Assembly: GCA_003542935.1 (NCBI GenBank)
Contig: DPJQ01000111.1
Coordinates: forward strand, 2,491 to 16,102
DNA length: 13,612 bases
DNA from: Lachnospiraceae bacterium
Lineage (GTDB): Bacteria; Bacillota; Clostridia; Lachnospirales; Lachnospiraceae
Direction of reading: 5' to 3'
The notes beneath the pieces were generated by a model, which worked only from the letters and a program-made list of their open reading frames with translations, was not told where the DNA came from and did not search any database. Positions 1-6,425 of this stretch are shown piece by piece (the stretch's first letter is position 1; every line of letters starts with the position of its first letter). A program made the translations under genes and the position numbers.

Positions 1-7
1 TCAGTAC

Positions 8-114
8 CAATGTCATTTACTTAAACCCGGACGCTACCATCTGCACCAGATAAGTTCTGTACGGGCTGGGGCAGATGGCAGTTGTGTGATGACCTAAGTT
101 ATTGACATTGGTGC
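8..114. mobile_element. MITE-like palindromic element, long copy (107 bp)
   Basis: The two ends are inverted repeats: CAATGTCA at 8-15 and TGACATTG at 107-114. Pairing continues inward with interruptions (ACTTA near 19-23 against TAAGT near 95-99). It also continues outward through positions 1-7 with one mismatch that could be a T-G wobble. A second internal stem pairs CCATCTGC (37-44) with GCAGATGG (71-78). The left end shares the core CGGACGCTRCC with a shorter element at 10779-10826. From memory, the end pattern CA-TG-CA-ACTTAA resembles IS231-type (IS4 family) termini. That parentage is inference, since no transposase is present. Confidence 0.6.
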
Positions 115-132
115 TGAACAGCTACAGATATT
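102..132 (+). promoter_or_regulatory. Candidate promoter for the ZIP-trmO unit
   Basis: A perfect TTGACA lies at 102-107, inside the right arm of the MITE-like element. The best -10 match downstream is poor: GATATT at 127-132, with a 19-base spacer. The -35 is visible, but promoter activity is inferred and could be weak or absent. The gene could also be transcribed from upstream of the window. Confidence 0.35.
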
Positions 133-170
133 GTACGAATGCGATTTATATTTTACACCGGAAAGGATGA

Positions 171-956
171 ATGCAAATGAATCATGCGATAACAGGAATA
201 ATGATACCCTTCGCGGGTACGACGCTGGGAGCTGCTATGGTTTTCTTTCTGAAAAATGAGATGAGCGCGGGACTTCAGAAAATGTTACTGGGATTTGCCT
301 CGGGAGTGATGATTGCCGCTTCAATTTGGTCCCTTTTAATTCCTTCTATTGACCAGGTAGAGGAGGCGGGTGGTATTGCCTGGATGCCGGCATCAGTGGG
401 GTTTTTGATTGGCATAGCTTTTCTACTACTTTTGGATAGCCTGATTCCCCATATTCATCAGGATACCGAGGAGGCGGAGGGGCTGCCGATAAAGATTCAG
501 AAAAATACTATGCTGTTTCTGGCTGTAACGATCCACAACATTCCCGAGGGGATGGCAGTGGGTGTGGTGTTTGCCGGAATGCTTTCGGGGGATGCGGATA
601 TCTCCGTGGCGGCGGCCTTTGCACTGGCTGTGGGAATTGCCATCCAGAATTTCCCCGAGGGAGCCATTGTCTCCATGCCGATGCGAAGCCAGGGTTATTC
701 CTGTACGAAGGCATTTCTCTATGGAGCGGGCTCCGGCGTGGTGGAACCTGCGGCGGCTTTTCTTACCGTGGCGCTGACCGGGATCATGGTACCGATACTG
801 CCTTATCTTTTGGCTTTTGCCGCCGGAGCTATGATCTATGTGGTGGTGGAAGAGCTGATCCCTGAACTGCAAAGCGGAGGGCACTCCAATATCGGCATCA
901 TCGGTGTGGCTATGGGTTTTGTGCTGATGATGATCCTGGATGTGGCTTTGGGCTGA
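171..956 (+). CDS. ZIP-family divalent metal transporter, GufA-like
   Basis: A 261-residue integral membrane protein of the ZIP family, expected to import Zn(II) or related divalent metals into the cytoplasm. It has about eight hydrophobic segments. The two signature helices are visible: HNIPEG (H122, N123, P125, E126) and QNFPEG (Q159, N160, P162, E163). A third helix carries E192 in VVEPAA. The loop PHIHQDTEEAEG (93-104) has two His and several acidic residues, typical of the ZIP variable loop. Compared with my recollection of the Bordetella ZIP structure, the Asp of the second metal site is Asn here (N160). GGAAAGGA at 160-167 is 3 bases from ATG 171 and 9 bases from an in-frame ATG at 177, so the protein may start two codons later. 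It is probably cotranscribed with trmO. The exact metal cannot be read from the sequence. Confidence 0.9.
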   Translation: MQMNHAITGIMIPFAGTTLGAAMVFFLKNEMSAGLQKMLLGFASGVMIAASIWSLLIPSIDQVEEAGGIAWMPASVGFLIGIAFLLLLDSLIPHIHQDTEEAEGLPIKIQKNTMLFLAVTIHNIPEGMAVGVVFAGMLSGDADISVAAAFALAVGIAIQNFPEGAIVSMPMRSQGYSCTKAFLYGAGSGVVEPAAAFLTVALTGIMVPILPYLLAFAAGAMIYVVVEELIPELQSGGHSNIGIIGVAMGFVLMMILDVALG

Positions 957-973
957 GGAAGGAAATACAGATT

Positions 974-1690
974 ATGAATGAGAAAAAGAAAGATCCGGAG
1001 AAAGACAGTGGATTGAATTTAAAAAGAATTGCCCGTATACACAGCGATTTTCCCACAAAGTTCGGTATTCCCAGGCAGAGCGGACTGGTGCCGGAACTTC
1101 GGGCGAAGATTGTGTTTGAACCGGAATACCGCCGCAGAGAGGCCCTGGAGGGATTGGAAGGATATTCCCATATCTGGCTGATCTGGGAATTTTCCGAATC
1201 GGCGCGGGAAGGATGGTCTGCTACGGTGCGCCCGCCACGGTTGGGCGGTAATACCCGCAAGGGAGTATTTGCTACCCGCTCCCCTTTCCGCCCTAACGCA
1301 CTGGGGCTGTCCTGCGTGGAGCTTATCGCCATATCCGAAGAACCGGGGGAGGGTACGGTTCTGTGGGTATCGGGGGCTGATCTCATGGACGGTACGCCGA
1401 TTTATGATATCAAACCGTATCTGCCTTTTGCCGACGCCCATCCCGGAGCCCGGGCAGGTTTTGCCGGAGAGGTGGAAGGGTATCGCCTGGAGGTGGATTT
1501 TCCCCGGCTCCTGCAGTCTGCATTTTCTGATGAACAGGTGCAGGCTCTCATAAAACTGCTGGCCGCAGATCCCCGTCCGGCATACCAGAGAGACCCGGAG
1601 CGCATCTATGGGATGCCGTTTGCGGGAAAAGATATACGTTTTCGGGTGGCGGAGGGACGTCTGACAGTGCAGGAGATTGTCGATCTGTAA
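974..1690 (+). CDS. trmO: tRNA (N6-threonylcarbamoyladenosine-37-N6)-methyltransferase TrmO
   Basis: A 238-residue protein of the TrmO/TsaA (formerly UPF0066) family. It uses S-adenosylmethionine to methylate t6A37 to m6t6A37 in certain tRNAs. The N-terminal beta-barrel domain shows the expected order: IARIHSDFPTKFGIPRQSGL near the start, then GYSHIWLIWEF, then RPPRLGGN and ATRSPFRPNALGLS. DGTPIYDIKPYLPFAD follows. The C-terminal lobe ends with DPRPAYQ and the characteristic YGMPFAGKDIRF. Length is normal for the longer, two-domain bacterial form. The ribosome-binding site GAGGAAGG overlaps the ZIP stop codon, and the two genes are 17 bases apart, so they are very likely cotranscribed. The pairing of a tRNA modification enzyme with a metal importer gives no obvious functional link. 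No terminator follows the gene. Confidence 0.93.
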   Translation: MNEKKKDPEKDSGLNLKRIARIHSDFPTKFGIPRQSGLVPELRAKIVFEPEYRRREALEGLEGYSHIWLIWEFSESAREGWSATVRPPRLGGNTRKGVFATRSPFRPNALGLSCVELIAISEEPGEGTVLWVSGADLMDGTPIYDIKPYLPFADAHPGARAGFAGEVEGYRLEVDFPRLLQSAFSDEQVQALIKLLAADPRPAYQRDPERIYGMPFAGKDIRFRVAEGRLTVQEIVDL

Positions 1691-1718
1691 TTTTCCCCTG
1701 TTCTGCGACCGTACTTTC

Positions 1719-1727
1719 TGGTATAAT
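1719..1727 (+). promoter_or_regulatory. Extended -10 promoter for the exonuclease gene
   Basis: TATAAT at 1722-1727 is preceded by TG one base away (1719-1720), forming a consensus extended -10. No good -35 hexamer lies 16-18 bases upstream, which is common for extended -10 promoters. Transcription would begin near 1734 and give a leader of roughly 95 bases before the ATG at 1830. Confidence 0.65.
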
Positions 1728-1758
1728 AATACATCAGATGTGGCTGCGAAAAATATGG

Positions 1759-1816
1759 GCAGTTGTAGCAGTTACCATCAGATCAGCAAGAGCTTCGGCC
1801 TGCGCTGAACAACTGC
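1759..1816 (+). promoter_or_regulatory. Foldable structured leader of the exonuclease mRNA
   Basis: The untranslated leader can form a compact structure. GCAGTTGT (1759-1766) pairs perfectly with ACAACTGC (1809-1816). TCAGC (1783-1787) pairs with GCTGA (1804-1808). An inner GC-TTCG-GC tip sits at 1792-1799. On the 3' side the two stems stack with no gap, while the 5' side has a 16-base bulge. The outer stem ends directly at the Shine-Dalgarno GAGGAA (1817-1822), so folding could affect ribosome access. I do not recognise a known riboswitch or leader family. Confidence 0.4.
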
Positions 1817-1829
1817 GAGGAAATACACT

Positions 1830-2792
1830 ATGGACTATATCGTATTTGATCTGGAGTGGAACCAGTGCCCTTACGGCAAAGAGAGAGAAAATGATAAGCT
1901 CCCTTTTGAGATTATCGAAATCGGCGCCATCAAGCTCAATAAGCAGATGGAGACGGTGGATCAGTATCAGTGTCTGATTCAGCCCGTCGTGTATAAAAAA
2001 CTGCATTATCGCACCCAGGAGATTATCGGTCTGGATATGAAGACACTGGAGCAGGGGACGCCGTTTTACAAAGCAGTCCGGGGTTTTTTGAAATGGTGCG
2101 GTGAAGATTACAGATTCTGTACCTGGGGAACCATGGATCTGAGCGAACTGCAGAGAAATATGAGATATTACGGACTTTTAGGGCTGCTGCCGGGGCCGAT
2201 AAAGTATTATGATGTACAGAAGCTGTTCAGCCGTTCTTTCGAGGACGGGGTGAGCCGCAGATCTCTGGAATACGGGGTGGATTATCTGGGCATCCAAAAA
2301 CTGGCGAATTTTCACAGGGCCCTGGCGGATGCCTGGTATACTGCGGAGATATTGAAACGGGTGGACAGCCATGTGAGAGATACTTACTATTCTATCGACT
2401 GCTATCAGAGTCCCCGGCAGCGCTCGGAGGAAATCCATGTGGTCTATGAAGATTATTCCAAATATGTGTCCCGGGAATTTCCTTCGAAAGAGGAAGCCAT
2501 GATGGACAGGGAGGTAGTCAGCAGCCGCTGTATTTACTGCAACCGGAGTTCTCACAAAAAGATTCGCTGGTTTTCTATAAATTCGAGAAACTATTATTGT
2601 CTGGCACGATGCCCGGAACATGGACTTTTCAAGGGAAAAATCCGGATGCGTCGAAATGATAATGATAATTTCTATGTGGTCAAGACCATCAAGGCGGTGA
2701 ATGAGGACGGTGCGATGCAGGTTCGCGAAAAGCAGCGCATGATGCGTCTGCGGCGGAGACGGAAACGGGCTCATGAGGCTATGGGGCGGTAA
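1830..2792 (+). CDS. DEDDh 3'-5' exonuclease with C-terminal Cys4 domain
   Basis: A 320-residue protein whose first ~180 residues form a DnaQ/RNase T-type exonuclease domain. Motif I is FDLEWN (D7, E9). Motif II is in CTWGTMDLSELQRN (D103). Motif III is FHRALADAWYTAEIL (H162, D167). The full DEDDh set is therefore present and catalysis is expected. It resembles the KapD-like exonucleases of Firmicutes. Residues 230-265 carry CIYC and CLARC (C234, C237, C257, C261), a likely zinc-binding knuckle. The tail is strongly basic (MMRLRRRRKR, 304-313), suggesting nucleic-acid binding. Start: GAGGAA lies about 7 bases before ATG 1830. The substrate (RNA or DNA) cannot be decided from sequence. It has its own promoter upstream and a terminator downstream. 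Confidence 0.85.
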   Translation: MDYIVFDLEWNQCPYGKERENDKLPFEIIEIGAIKLNKQMETVDQYQCLIQPVVYKKLHYRTQEIIGLDMKTLEQGTPFYKAVRGFLKWCGEDYRFCTWGTMDLSELQRNMRYYGLLGLLPGPIKYYDVQKLFSRSFEDGVSRRSLEYGVDYLGIQKLANFHRALADAWYTAEILKRVDSHVRDTYYSIDCYQSPRQRSEEIHVVYEDYSKYVSREFPSKEEAMMDREVVSSRCIYCNRSSHKKIRWFSINSRNYYCLARCPEHGLFKGKIRMRRNDNDNFYVVKTIKAVNEDGAMQVREKQRMMRLRRRRKRAHEAMGR

Positions 2793-2811
2793 GGGCCGGG
2801 AATACAGGTAA

Positions 2812-2854
2812 AATAACAGGTAACTGTGAAAGTACTGAACAGTTACAATAACAG
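2812..2854. repeat. 27-bp hairpin flanked by exact 8-bp direct repeats
   Basis: GTAACTGT (2820-2827) and ACAGTTAC (2839-2846) form a perfect 8-bp stem around an 11-base loop. The hairpin is bounded immediately on both sides by the same octamer AATAACAG (2812-2819 and 2847-2854). This looks like a very small palindromic insertion with a target-site duplication. A related hairpin with compensatory base changes lies at 12370-12400. No T-tract follows, so it is not itself a standard terminator. Confidence 0.6.
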
Positions 2855-2869
2855 AATAAAAAATGTGAA

Positions 2870-2899
2870 AACAGCTGAAACTTTTTCGGCTGTTTTTTT
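2870..2899 (+). terminator. Intrinsic terminator after the exonuclease gene
   Basis: AACAGCTGAAA (2870-2880) pairs with TTTCGGCTGTT (2884-2894) with one G-U wobble around a 3-base loop. A run of T residues follows through 2899. This is a standard Rho-independent terminator on the plus strand, about 78 bases after the exonuclease stop codon. Confidence 0.88.
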
Positions 2900-2994
2900 A
2901 TCTAATATTAAAGAAAGGTTGAAGTAAAAAACGTCTTTCCCTCGTTATTATCATATAGAAAAAGGAAAATCAGAGTAAAGGAGGCGGCAGCTGT

Positions 2995-3390
2995 ATGGTG
3001 TGTTCAAGGATGAGAATGGCAGGTCGGTATCTGTGGATGGCCAGCGTGGCGTTGGCGTTTATCCTGCCGACGATATGGCTGCTGCCGGTTATGCAGATGT
3101 CCCGTAGGGGATTGCCCCAGGCGGAGGAGATCCGGTACGTGAAGGTGCTGGACGGGAGCACGGGGAAAAGATTTACCGTCCGAAATACGGAGCAGATTCG
3201 GATGATTCTCGGATGCCTGCCCGGAAAAGCAGGGATGGGAAAGAGTATGTCGGGCAACGGCTTTTTACTGGAATTTGTATACAGAGGCGGCCGGGGAGTG
3301 ATGCGGTATGCGTTGGACGCCTCCCTGTCACTCCGGCACATGAAGAACCGCAGATACTGTGAAGAATATCTGCGGCATCTGGAAATTTAG
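2995..3390 (+). CDS. Small membrane-anchored protein of unknown function
   Basis: A 131-residue protein I do not recognise. A short basic N-terminus (MVCSRMRMAGR) is followed by one hydrophobic segment (about residues 12-33). The rest is a polar domain of ~95 residues, expected outside the membrane. Visible features of that domain are EEIRYVKVLDGSTGKRF, TEQIRMILGCL and YCEEYLRHLEI, suggesting a small alpha/beta fold. There is no lipobox and no cleavage site is obvious. The Shine-Dalgarno AAAGGAGG (2977-2984) is perfect and 10 bases from ATG 2995, which supports this start. In-frame ATGs at 3010 and 3016 are further away. The gene stands alone after a terminator and converges on the pilus operon, so no operon context suggests its role. 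Confidence 0.75.
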   Translation: MVCSRMRMAGRYLWMASVALAFILPTIWLLPVMQMSRRGLPQAEEIRYVKVLDGSTGKRFTVRNTEQIRMILGCLPGKAGMGKSMSGNGFLLEFVYRGGRGVMRYALDASLSLRHMKNRRYCEEYLRHLEI

Positions 3391-3400
3391 GAATACAAAA

Positions 3401-3448
3401 AAATCCGCTGCTGTGCAGAATAGGTCTTTGCTGCACAACAGCGGATTT
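3401..3448 (-). terminator. Intrinsic terminator of the pilus operon, possibly bidirectional
   Basis: Two 18-base arms (3401-3418 and 3431-3448) pair at 17 of 18 positions around a 12-base loop. On the minus strand the stem is followed by a run of T (A run at 3396-3403 on the plus strand), giving a strong terminator for the pilT end of the operon. On the plus strand only a short T run follows, so it may end the convergent small-protein transcript less efficiently. Confidence 0.88.
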
Positions 3449-3456
3449 CGTTATGT

Positions 3457-4512
3457 CTACAGTTTCCTTCCGAGCATTTCCGGATTCGTAGCATAGGTGA
3501 GGGCAGTGTCGCGGCTGATTAATTTCTGTTTGTATAAAGAGAGCAGGCTGCTGTCCATGGAGATCATATCCTCCTTTGTGGAAGAGTAGATCAGGCCGTC
3601 GATCTGGTGGACTTTATTATCCCGGATCATATTGCGGATAGCGGGAGTCACAGTCATGATCTCAAAAGCCGGAACCATCCTGCCATCCACAGTGGGTACG
3701 AGCTGCTGAGACACCACAGCGGACAGAACAGTGGAGAGTTGTACGCCGATCTGAGTCTGCTGATTCGCCGGAAATACGTCTATGATACGGTCGATCGTGT
3801 TGGCAGCTCCGATGGTGTGAAGGGTGGATAAAAGCAGATGGCCCGTCTCGGCTGCAGTCATGGCTACATTGATCGTCTCATAATCCCTCATCTCTCCTAA
3901 AAGGATGACGTCGGGGCTTTGGCGCAGAGCGGCGCGCAGGGCATTGACGTAGCTTTCCGTATCCACATTGATTTCGCGCTGGCTCACGATACTCTGAGAA
4001 TGCCTGTGCAGGTACTCTATAGGATCTTCCAGTGTGATGATATGTTTCTGCTGATGCTGGTTTATCTGGTCAATGACACAGGCCAGAGTAGTCGATTTGC
4101 CGCTGCCTGCAGGGCCGGTGACCAGAACCATACCTTTTCCCTGATCGCCCAGGTGGAGCACATATTCCGGGATCCCCAGCTCTTTGTAGTCCGGCAGATC
4201 GAAGGAAATGATGCGGATGACAGCAGAGAGGGCGCCCCTCTGTTTGTAAGCGCTGACACGGAACCGGGAAAGTCCTTTGATGGCGAAAGAGAAATCGTCA
4301 TCCCCCGTCTGGGACAGGATACTCAGGCTGCGGTTGTCGGCGGCCTCGTAGATCTCCGTGAGGAATCCCTCCGTATCACTGGGAAACAACTTCTCTTCTG
4401 ATATATGGTGGATCGTCCCGTTTTTACGGAAAGAAACGGGAAGTCCGGCGACAATAAATACATCTGAGGCCTGTTCCCCGATGGCACGGTTCAGCAGTTC
4501 ACTTAAGTTCAT
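3457..4512 (-). CDS. pilT: Type IV pilus retraction-type ATPase PilT
   Basis: A 351-residue hexameric secretion ATPase of the PilT branch, acting at the cytoplasmic face of a type IV pilus machine. The N-terminal PAS-like domain (about 1-105) begins with LNRAIGEQASDVFI, the typical PilT opening. The ATPase core has Walker A GPAGSGKS (133-140), the Asp box ITLEDPIEY (159-167), Walker B LLGEMRD (204-210) and the His box STLHTIGAANTIDR (229-242). AIRNMIRD (291-298) is the PilT-specific C-terminal signature. Length is normal for PilT and too short for PilB/GspE. The ATG at 4512 follows AGAGGAG with normal spacing, 15 bases after the preceding stop. It is the last gene of the operon and the only motor gene in view, so whether it extends, retracts or does both is open. 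Confidence 0.93.
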   Translation of the reverse strand: MNLSELLNRAIGEQASDVFIVAGLPVSFRKNGTIHHISEEKLFPSDTEGFLTEIYEAADNRSLSILSQTGDDDFSFAIKGLSRFRVSAYKQRGALSAVIRIISFDLPDYKELGIPEYVLHLGDQGKGMVLVTGPAGSGKSTTLACVIDQINQHQQKHIITLEDPIEYLHRHSQSIVSQREINVDTESYVNALRAALRQSPDVILLGEMRDYETINVAMTAAETGHLLLSTLHTIGAANTIDRIIDVFPANQQTQIGVQLSTVLSAVVSQQLVPTVDGRMVPAFEIMTVTPAIRNMIRDNKVHQIDGLIYSSTKEDMISMDSSLLSLYKQKLISRDTALTYATNPEMLGRKL

Positions 4513-4527
4513 AGTACAGACTCCTCT

Positions 4528-5037
4528 CTATTTTATGATAGGCGCAAGCTCAAGCGTATCGTTCAATTCCCAGGCGCGGGTATTGATTGTCTGCCATGTC
4601 TTTATGTCATAATAAGTTTCCTTTTCTTCATAATTGGTTATACCCAGTATCACCTGCAGGGCCTGTGTGCCGCCTGCGGGAACCTGATATGAGATGGTAG
4701 TCTCCTCATTTTCGGTCTGGCAGGAGAGGGCGATTCCGTTCACCTCAGCACCGTTCAGGGCAGTTGTCACTGCCTGTATGTAGGCCGCAGAATTCTCTGA
4801 ATCCGCTGCCGTCTGTGCCAGGGTGCGGTCGACCTCTGCTAAGATTTCTTCTGCTTTGGAGGCAGCCTCATAGTATACGCTTCGGTGTTCGGCCAGTCTT
4901 TGGCTGAAAGAGTAATCGTTTTGGGCGCTGGACAGGGAAAGGATGGCAAAAGTGGCCAGACACAGAATCAGAAAAATCACCAGGAGGGATGAAGAGCCGA
5001 TATTTACGAAAGAAGATTGTTGTTTATCTCGTTTCAT
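4528..5037 (-). CDS. Small PilX/GspK-like membrane protein of the pilus operon
   Basis: A 169-residue protein with one N-terminal membrane segment, FVNIGSSSLLVIFLILCLAT, then a coiled-coil-prone stretch rich in Ala and Glu (about 42-70) and a C-terminal beta-rich part. The GSSSLLV opening resembles PilX/GspK-type pilins: Gly at 14 could be the -1 residue for prepilin peptidase, but the usual Glu at +5 is Val. Start chosen: ATG 5037, preceded by GGAGGACAGGAA. The longer open frame upstream overlaps the previous gene and lacks support. The gene overlaps the end of the previous gene by 14 bases, implying translational coupling. The pilus role is inferred from operon context and the N-terminal shape. 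Confidence 0.7.
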   Translation of the reverse strand: MKRDKQQSSFVNIGSSSLLVIFLILCLATFAILSLSSAQNDYSFSQRLAEHRSVYYEAASKAEEILAEVDRTLAQTAADSENSAAYIQAVTTALNGAEVNGIALSCQTENEETTISYQVPAGGTQALQVILGITNYEEKETYYDIKTWQTINTRAWELNDTLELAPIIK

Positions 5038-5536
5038 TTCCTGTCCTCCCTGCAATGTGATGCCGGATATCCAGCTCGTAAACCGTGTCCGTTTGCCCGG
5101 TATCTTCCGGGGCGCATGACTGCATCTGCATGGCGGCGTCCAGCATATTTCCGTCTGTAGTAAGCTGTAAAACCAGAATATAGGCGCTGCTTTCCTCCCC
5201 ACAGGGTAAAAAGGCGTCGTCATAGTAAATCCTGATTTCTCCAACTCGGGTATCGTTCGCTTCTGCGGACTCTTTTGCTTCAGGATAGATCCCGTCGGGA
5301 TAAAGGCTCTGCAGCAGCGCGACGGCTTCCGGGATACTGTCAGAGGCACAGACTGTCTCGGCAACACCGGAGCACTCGATGACTGCGTGGCTCAGGGCAT
5401 CCGAATCCCGGCTCAGGAGATGGGAGCGGACAAAAAACTGCACACAGATTGCACTGGCAGCCGAAAAAAACAAAATAGCAAGTATTAATTCCATCAGAAA
5501 TAAGCTGGAAGCTCTGGCTCTGCTTTTTCGTATCAT
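5024..5536 (-). CDS. Prepilin-like protein with atypical cleavage site
   Basis: A 170-residue protein whose N-terminus, RKSRARASSLFLMELILAIL, looks like a type IV prepilin. A basic leader precedes a long hydrophobic helix with Glu at residue 16. If cleavage fell after Ser11, this Glu would be the conserved +5 residue, but the usual -1 Gly is absent (Ser). The mature part contains several Cys residues (C31, in the helix, and later ones) and an acidic C-terminal half. ATG 5536 is preceded by GGAAAGG at about 12 bases. A GTG at 5581 would add 15 residues ahead of the basic leader and is less likely. The stop overlaps the start of the next gene by 14 bases. It is probably a minor pilin or pseudopilin. 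Confidence 0.72.
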   Translation of the reverse strand: MIRKSRARASSLFLMELILAILFFSAASAICVQFFVRSHLLSRDSDALSHAVIECSGVAETVCASDSIPEAVALLQSLYPDGIYPEAKESAEANDTRVGEIRIYYDDAFLPCGEESSAYILVLQLTTDGNMLDAAMQMQSCAPEDTGQTDTVYELDIRHHIAGRTGNETR

Positions 5537-5583
5537 AATGAAATAGGGTCCTTTCCTGATAACTGCGCGGCAGGTCTGCACAT

Positions 5584-6072
5584 TTACTGTGCCACGCTCC
5601 GGATTGCGATGAGAGCGGAAGCCCGGCGATCCATACTGTCTGTGCAGTCAAATTTCAGAAGATCATCCGTGATCTGTTCTATGGAGAAATCGTGGATCTC
5701 AAGCAGGGAATTTCCGTCAGAGGCCTTTGCGTAAGTCCCGTCCCGGACGAAAAGCTCCCGCAGAGAGCCGTCAAAAGCATAGATATAGGTGCGATAGATC
5801 TTTTCTCTGTAAGTTTGCTCTATGATCAGCGCTTCGCAACCCTCGAATTCTCCGGGATAGATCCGGCCTCCTTCGTCGGACTGGTGGATTTTCTCACTGA
5901 TATAGGATAATCCCGTCCGTGAGGTATAGTTTCGCGAAGAATTTTCTGTGGTGGATCGGTAGATTCTGGCTGCAAGGAGAATCAGTGTCAGCGCGGACAG
6001 AGCAAATACGAAAAACAATGCCACCGGAAACAGAAAATCGATCATATGTCTGCGTTTGGTACGGAACGACAT
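5584..6072 (-). CDS. Pilus-operon membrane protein, DUF4860-like
   Basis: A 162-residue protein with a basic N-terminus (MSFRTKRRHM), one hydrophobic segment (about 11-35) and an extracytoplasmic domain. That domain runs through TENSSRNYTSRTGLSYISEK and a repeated beta pattern ending in IAIRSVAQ. The shape matches what I remember of DUF4860 proteins in Lachnospiraceae pilus clusters, but that name is from memory and unverified. There is no prepilin Gly or +5 Glu. The ATG at 6072 shares one base with the stop codon of the previous gene (TGATG), and AAAGGAGG lies 8-9 bases upstream inside that gene. A GTG one codon earlier is possible. Tight coupling supports a shared complex with its neighbours. 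Confidence 0.68.
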   Translation of the reverse strand: MSFRTKRRHMIDFLFPVALFFVFALSALTLILLAARIYRSTTENSSRNYTSRTGLSYISEKIHQSDEGGRIYPGEFEGCEALIIEQTYREKIYRTYIYAFDGSLRELFVRDGTYAKASDGNSLLEIHDFSIEQITDDLLKFDCTDSMDRRASALIAIRSVAQ

Positions 6073-6404
6073 CACTGGCCCCTCCTTTCCATCACCGTGA
6101 TATCCGGCAGAATATTGGGGGCTGTGGCCCGGTAATCCACGAAAAATAAGTTTTCATCGTACATAAGCCCGTAATGTTCTTTCAGGTAATCAAGGCTCTC
6201 CGGATAGGTACCCTCTACCGTGTAACAGTAGGTAACACCGCGCATGAGGGCATTTTCCAGGCTCTCCTGCTGCCGCCTGCGGGTATCGGCGGAAAAAAAA
6301 GAGATTCCCTGAAAAAACAAAACAAAGATAAACAAAAAGATACATACGGAAAACAGAAATTTTGAAATATGGCGTGGCTCCCGCTGATATTGAAAACGAC
6401 CCAT
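6072..6404 (-). CDS. Small pilin-like membrane protein of the pilus operon
   Basis: A 110-residue protein with a basic N-terminus, one hydrophobic segment (about 15-36) and a small extracytoplasmic domain. TYCYTVEGTYPESLDYLKEH (58-77) recalls the YP-x-SL-xx-L pattern seen in the globular part of many pilins and pseudopilins. However, the N-terminus has neither the -1 Gly nor the +5 Glu of a prepilin. GGAGG at 6415-6419 gives a good ribosome-binding site for ATG 6404. The stop is fused to the next start (TGATG). It follows pilC after a 67-base gap that contains a degenerate copy of the pilC tail. Function as a structural or scaffold subunit is inferred from position. Confidence 0.68.
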   Translation of the reverse strand: MGRFQYQREPRHISKFLFSVCIFLFIFVLFFQGISFFSADTRRRQQESLENALMRGVTYCYTVEGTYPESLDYLKEHYGLMYDENLFFVDYRATAPNILPDITVMERRGQ

Positions 6405-6425
6405 AACAATGTTTCCTCCATTTAC

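Noticed and set aside
8..114. Possible CRISPR or riboswitch at the left edge
   Set aside because: There is only one dyad structure, with no repeated units or spacers, and a related copy elsewhere in the window fits a mobile palindromic element better.
426..884. Minus-strand open frame antisense to the ZIP gene
   Set aside because: Its basic, His-rich translation mirrors the hydrophobic ZIP codons, and the ZIP frame has clear family motifs.
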